Shown: positions 5,596 to 7,582 of the stretch, piece after piece | How positions within the stretch are numbered: position 1 is the first letter of the stretch | How the letters are laid out: each line of letters opens with the position of its first letter | Assembly: GCA_009665115.1 (NCBI GenBank) | Contig: WJXE01000084.1 | Location: 1-7,582, forward strand | Length of the DNA stretch: 7,582 bases | Direction of reading: 5' to 3' | From: Nitrosopumilales archaeon | GTDB lineage: Archaea; Thermoproteota; Nitrososphaeria; Nitrososphaerales; Nitrososphaeraceae | Position numbers and translations under genes: made by a program | The notes under the pieces: generated by a model | Told to the model about the DNA's origin: nothing | The model's database searches: none | What the model saw: the letters and a program-made list of their open reading frames with translations, nothing else

Positions 5596-6489
5596 ATGCC
5601 ATTAAACAAGTCATGGCATGACTATAACGAATCACTAATTGAACGGGGACGTGTTTTGATTGATGTATCTTTCATTAAATCATCTAATAAAGAAATTAAA
5701 AAGATGAATATTGACAAGGTTGGAGCACCATTTCAGTATTCTGATAGTTATGTCCAGTTTCTGGCTTTTCTGAAGATTGGTTTTAAAATTCCTTACCGAA
5801 TGGTCCAAGGCATAGTACGTGGATTATCAGATTATGTCAGAATTGAGGAAATACACTTCACGCATATCAGGAGAAGAATGATCAGGCTTAAACCGTCAAT
5901 TTTGGAGATGGATTTTGGTGATGGTAAAGAAGAACCAATAGCGTTGATAGTCGATGCATCAGGTCTGACTGTATCAAGGAAGGGTCATTATATAGAACAA
6001 AAATGGATACGAAAGAAAAAGGAATTTGTCAAATTACATATAGCTGTTGACGCAAAATCCAAGAAAGTGGTTTCTTTTCGAATAACTAAAGGAACTGTAC
6101 ACGACGCCAAAAAGTTTTGTCCTTTAGTAAGAGAAGCAGCAAAAAAATATGACATCGAAAAATTACATGCAGACAAGGCGCATGATAACAGAAGGAATTT
6201 TAACTTACTAGATGAGCTGGATGTTGAACCTGCTATTGAAATAAGAAATAATGCATCCACAAGATCAGGAGGATGTCAGTTAAGAAGGGAAGAAGTACTA
6301 CTAATCAAGAAACTAGGATACGAAGGATGGAAACGGATTAAGGACGCAGGTAGAAGATGGATTGCTGAAATAGTATTTTCTTCAATCAAGCGTGTACTGG
6401 GCGAAGACCTGCTTTCAAGGAAATTCTCCACACAGAAAGTAGAAGCTGGACTAAAAGTAATGTTGTACAATAAATTCATCAGCTTGTAA
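5596..6489 (+). CDS. IS5-family DDE transposase
   Basis: This 297-residue, full-length transposase cuts and joins the IS ends. The N-terminal part (about 5-100) has the WHDYNESLIERG opening and the helical YSDSYVQFLAFLKIGFKIPYR region typical of archaeal IS5-group enzymes, used for DNA binding. The catalytic DDE fold follows: Asp120 in IALIVDASGL, Asp193 in KLHADKAHD, and Glu258 in RRWIAEIVFSSIKR. The last motif fits R-x3-E-x6-K (Arg254, Glu258, Lys265). No frameshift or internal stop interrupts it, so activity is plausible. The ATG at 5596 is the first start in frame near the TATA-like box at 5563. It is the only gene of the element and points opposite to the flanking repressor and ZIP genes. 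Confidence 0.92.
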   Translation: MPLNKSWHDYNESLIERGRVLIDVSFIKSSNKEIKKMNIDKVGAPFQYSDSYVQFLAFLKIGFKIPYRMVQGIVRGLSDYVRIEEIHFTHIRRRMIRLKPSILEMDFGDGKEEPIALIVDASGLTVSRKGHYIEQKWIRKKKEFVKLHIAVDAKSKKVVSFRITKGTVHDAKKFCPLVREAAKKYDIEKLHADKAHDNRRNFNLLDELDVEPAIEIRNNASTRSGGCQLRREEVLLIKKLGYEGWKRIKDAGRRWIAEIVFSSIKRVLGEDLLSRKFSTQKVEAGLKVMLYNKFISL

Positions 6490-6547
6490 CCAGCTAAACC
6501 ATTAGTTAAAACCAATGCCAGACGCTGTGGACAGTTTTACCTGTGAG

Positions 6548-6562
6548 TTGAGCTACAAACTA
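6548..6562 (-). repeat. IS right terminal inverted repeat
   Basis: TTGAGCTACAAACTA is the imperfect inverted partner of 5548-5562 (13 of 15) and is followed at once by the second copy of the target duplication. Confidence 0.75.
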
Positions 6563-6571
6563 TATTGGATC
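6563..6571. repeat. Target-site duplication, right copy
   Basis: TATTGGATC is identical to 5539-5547. Removing the IS and one copy restores a continuous intergenic region of about 140 bases between the repressor stop and the ZIP operon's first ATG. Confidence 0.8.
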
Positions 6572-6623
6572 ATAAGCTCCAATTCGAAACAATCTAAATT
6601 ATGATACTGAAGCATATACTCAT

Positions 6624-7175
6624 CTAACTACTCCTATTACAACATTTTCCAGCAGGAATATTATGACCGTGGGGACATTTTCTTGGGTGTTTCAATAATG
6701 TGCATAAAGCGTCAGTAAATTCGTTATTCATATGATGCTCTATGCCACAAGCCATTTCCTCATCTATATCGATCTTTAGCGCATATTTCATCATTACTTC
6801 GAGCAGCCTTGTATTACGAATCATTTGTCTTCCGATGTTGTTGCCTTGAGATGTAATCCTTACTATACTTCCTCTCTCATATTCTACCAAGTTGGCTTCG
6901 TTTAGCTTGCGAAGCATTTCGACGACAGATGGTTGTCTAATGTTGAGTAACTTGGCAATCGAGCTTATTTTGGGTTCTTCGCCTTTTTCAACAATATACC
7001 ATAAGGCTTTCAGATACATTTCTATATGCTCTGATTCAGCGGTTCCTATGTAAAGCTCCTCTTCATCTTGCTTTCTCCTTTCGTTTTTTACACCAGATGT
7101 CCTCCTTGTGGATGCTACTTTCTTAGTATATATGGCCTTCAAAGATACACTTCTAGGTATATGCCAAGGATTCAT
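6624..7175 (-). CDS. DtxR/MntR-family metal-dependent repressor, no SH3 domain
   Basis: This 183-residue regulator of the Fe/Mn-dependent DtxR family has a winged helix at about 50-108 (IEMYLKALWYI, then ISSIAKLLNIRQPSVVEMLRKL as the recognition region). The metal-binding and dimerisation domain at about 112-175 holds ACGIEHHM (Cys143, Glu146, His147, His148) and CPHGHNIP (167-174). Cys143, Glu146, His147 and Met53 correspond to DtxR Cys102, Glu105, His106 and Met10 of the primary site. The ancillary-site histidines are not evident. The chain ends soon after CPHG with GKCCNRSS, so the SH3/FeoA-like third domain is absent. The first 40 residues are a basic extension before EEELYIGTAESEH and may be mis-started; TTG at residue 12 is an alternative. 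It lies upstream of the ZIP operon on the same strand, and the tandem operator between them is its likely target. Confidence 0.88.
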   Translation of the reverse strand: MNPWHIPRSVSLKAIYTKKVASTRRTSGVKNERRKQDEEELYIGTAESEHIEMYLKALWYIVEKGEEPKISSIAKLLNIRQPSVVEMLRKLNEANLVEYERGSIVRITSQGNNIGRQMIRNTRLLEVMMKYALKIDIDEEMACGIEHHMNNEFTDALCTLLKHPRKCPHGHNIPAGKCCNRSS

Positions 7176-7276
7176 TATTAACTTTATGACGCTTTGGATA
7201 TCGCAGTTCCTAGCGAGTATCTATCGTGTTGTTTTAGTAGGTGCCCAGTCCATACGAATATTTGCCATATTTCATA

Positions 7277-7480
7277 TTAAAATTTAATCTTCTTCATATT
7301 CCTATCATTTACTAGATCTATGATATCTGACTTTGTGCATATAATAGAAGCATCTTTTACGTCATCTCCTGAACAGGATTCCATATGTACTTGCTTACTT
7401 GATCTCTCGAACAGACGATGATTATCGAAGCTGCCAAAATTAGGTGGTTGCGATAAAGCCTCTTTCTGAGTGAATTGCAT
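7277..7480 (-). CDS. Possible 67-residue ORF (doubtful)
   Basis: The frame from ATG at 7480 to TAA encodes a polar protein with two Cys (residues 36 and 48) and a lysine-rich end. It overlaps the more protein-like partial gene at the window edge by about 40 bases in another frame, so its first 14 codons are probably not used. An internal ATG (residue 33, MESCSGDDVKD) would give 35 residues. No family, membrane helix or zinc motif is recognised. The 260 bases between the repressor start and the partial gene hold nothing clearer. Confidence 0.25.
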   Translation of the reverse strand: MQFTQKEALSQPPNFGSFDNHRLFERSSKQVHMESCSGDDVKDASIICTKSDIIDLVNDRNMKKIKF

Positions 7481-7582
7481 GTTCTTTAATTAAGATAAAC
7501 CTTCCTTCTGCGGTCATTGAATATTTGAAGTGAGCCCACTCTGATTTATCTCCCGCATCGAGATCCTTCTTTATGATATCTA
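7440..7582 (-). CDS. C-terminal end of a gene running off the window
   Basis: The minus-strand frame is open from the window edge to a TAA at 7440-7442 and gives 46 residues. It begins DIIKKDLDAGDKSEWAHFKY and continues SMTAEGRFILIKEHAIHSER to a GFIATT end. Alternating hydrophobic and charged residues with well-spaced aromatics give it the look of a real folded domain, with beta strands near EGRFILIKEH. No family is recognised from this fragment. It is on the same strand as the repressor but separated from it by about 265 bases. The N-terminus lies beyond 7582. Confidence 0.5.
   Translation of the reverse strand, partial: DIIKKDLDAGDKSEWAHFKYSMTAEGRFILIKEHAIHSERGFIATT

Larger units (their letters stand above)
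5548..6562 (+). mobile_element. Complete IS5-like insertion sequence, 1015 bp
   Basis: The element is bounded by imperfect 15-bp terminal inverted repeats (TAGCTTGTAGCACAA at the left; the right end, reverse-complemented, is TAGTTTGTAGCTCAA; 13 of 15 match). It is flanked by a perfect 9-bp direct repeat. It carries one intact transposase gene on the plus strand and a 73-base non-coding right end. The intact gene, matching ends and unmutated target duplication point to a fairly recent insertion. It landed between the DtxR-type repressor gene and the ZIP promoter, replacing neither. The subgroup within IS5 is not certain from inspection. Confidence 0.85.

Noticed and set aside
1..7582. CRISPR array or tRNA/rRNA genes
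   Set aside because: No regularly spaced repeats and no conserved RNA-gene segments were seen on either strand.

Overview
The window looks like a chromosomal segment of an ammonia-oxidising archaeon (Nitrososphaeria/Thaumarchaeota). The low GC and loose gene packing would suit a Candidatus Nitrosocosmicus-like member, but that placement is inference from protein character, not a database match. Supporting signs are archaeal TATA-like boxes about 25-30 bases upstream of several starts with little or no leader, small zinc-ribbon proteins, a MEDS-receiver regulator of a type common in this lineage, and a DtxR-type repressor without an SH3 domain.

Layout from left to right. At 48-140 (-) there is a short membrane-helix-like reading frame with no ordinary start codon. 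At 264-515 (+) lies a small zinc-ribbon protein (DUF5679-like) with a basic tail. At 709-1080 (-) is a truncated frame, probably a broken gene. At 1176-2120 (-) is an alanyl-tRNA editing protein with a DHHA1 domain. At 2414-2581 (-) is a 55-residue zinc-ribbon gene. At 2752-3018 (-) is an open frame without a good start that looks like a decayed gene. At 3133-4176 (-) is a MEDS-receiver regulator.

The second half is a metal-homeostasis locus on the minus strand. Read in that direction it holds a DtxR/MntR-family repressor (7175-6624), an inserted IS element, a promoter with a tandem palindromic operator, a possible 44-residue leader ORF (5490-5356), a ZIP-family metal transporter (5337-4417), and a 62-residue membrane ORF overlapping the ZIP stop by ATGA (4420-4232). 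The operator at 5493-5518 is two copies of TAGG-N4-CCTA with centres 14 bp apart. The first copy equals the 12-base core of the bacterial DtxR/IdeR box. It lies where a repressor would cover the predicted transcription start of the ZIP operon. The inferred circuit is a metal-loaded repressor shutting off its neighbouring metal importer.

The IS (5548-6562, 1015 bp) is complete: an intact IS5-like DDE transposase, 15-bp imperfect terminal inverted repeats, and a 9-bp target duplication. It sits between the repressor gene and the operator-promoter, ending 15 bp outside the TATA box, so the core promoter survives. The right edge carries the C-terminal end of a further minus-strand gene that runs off the window.
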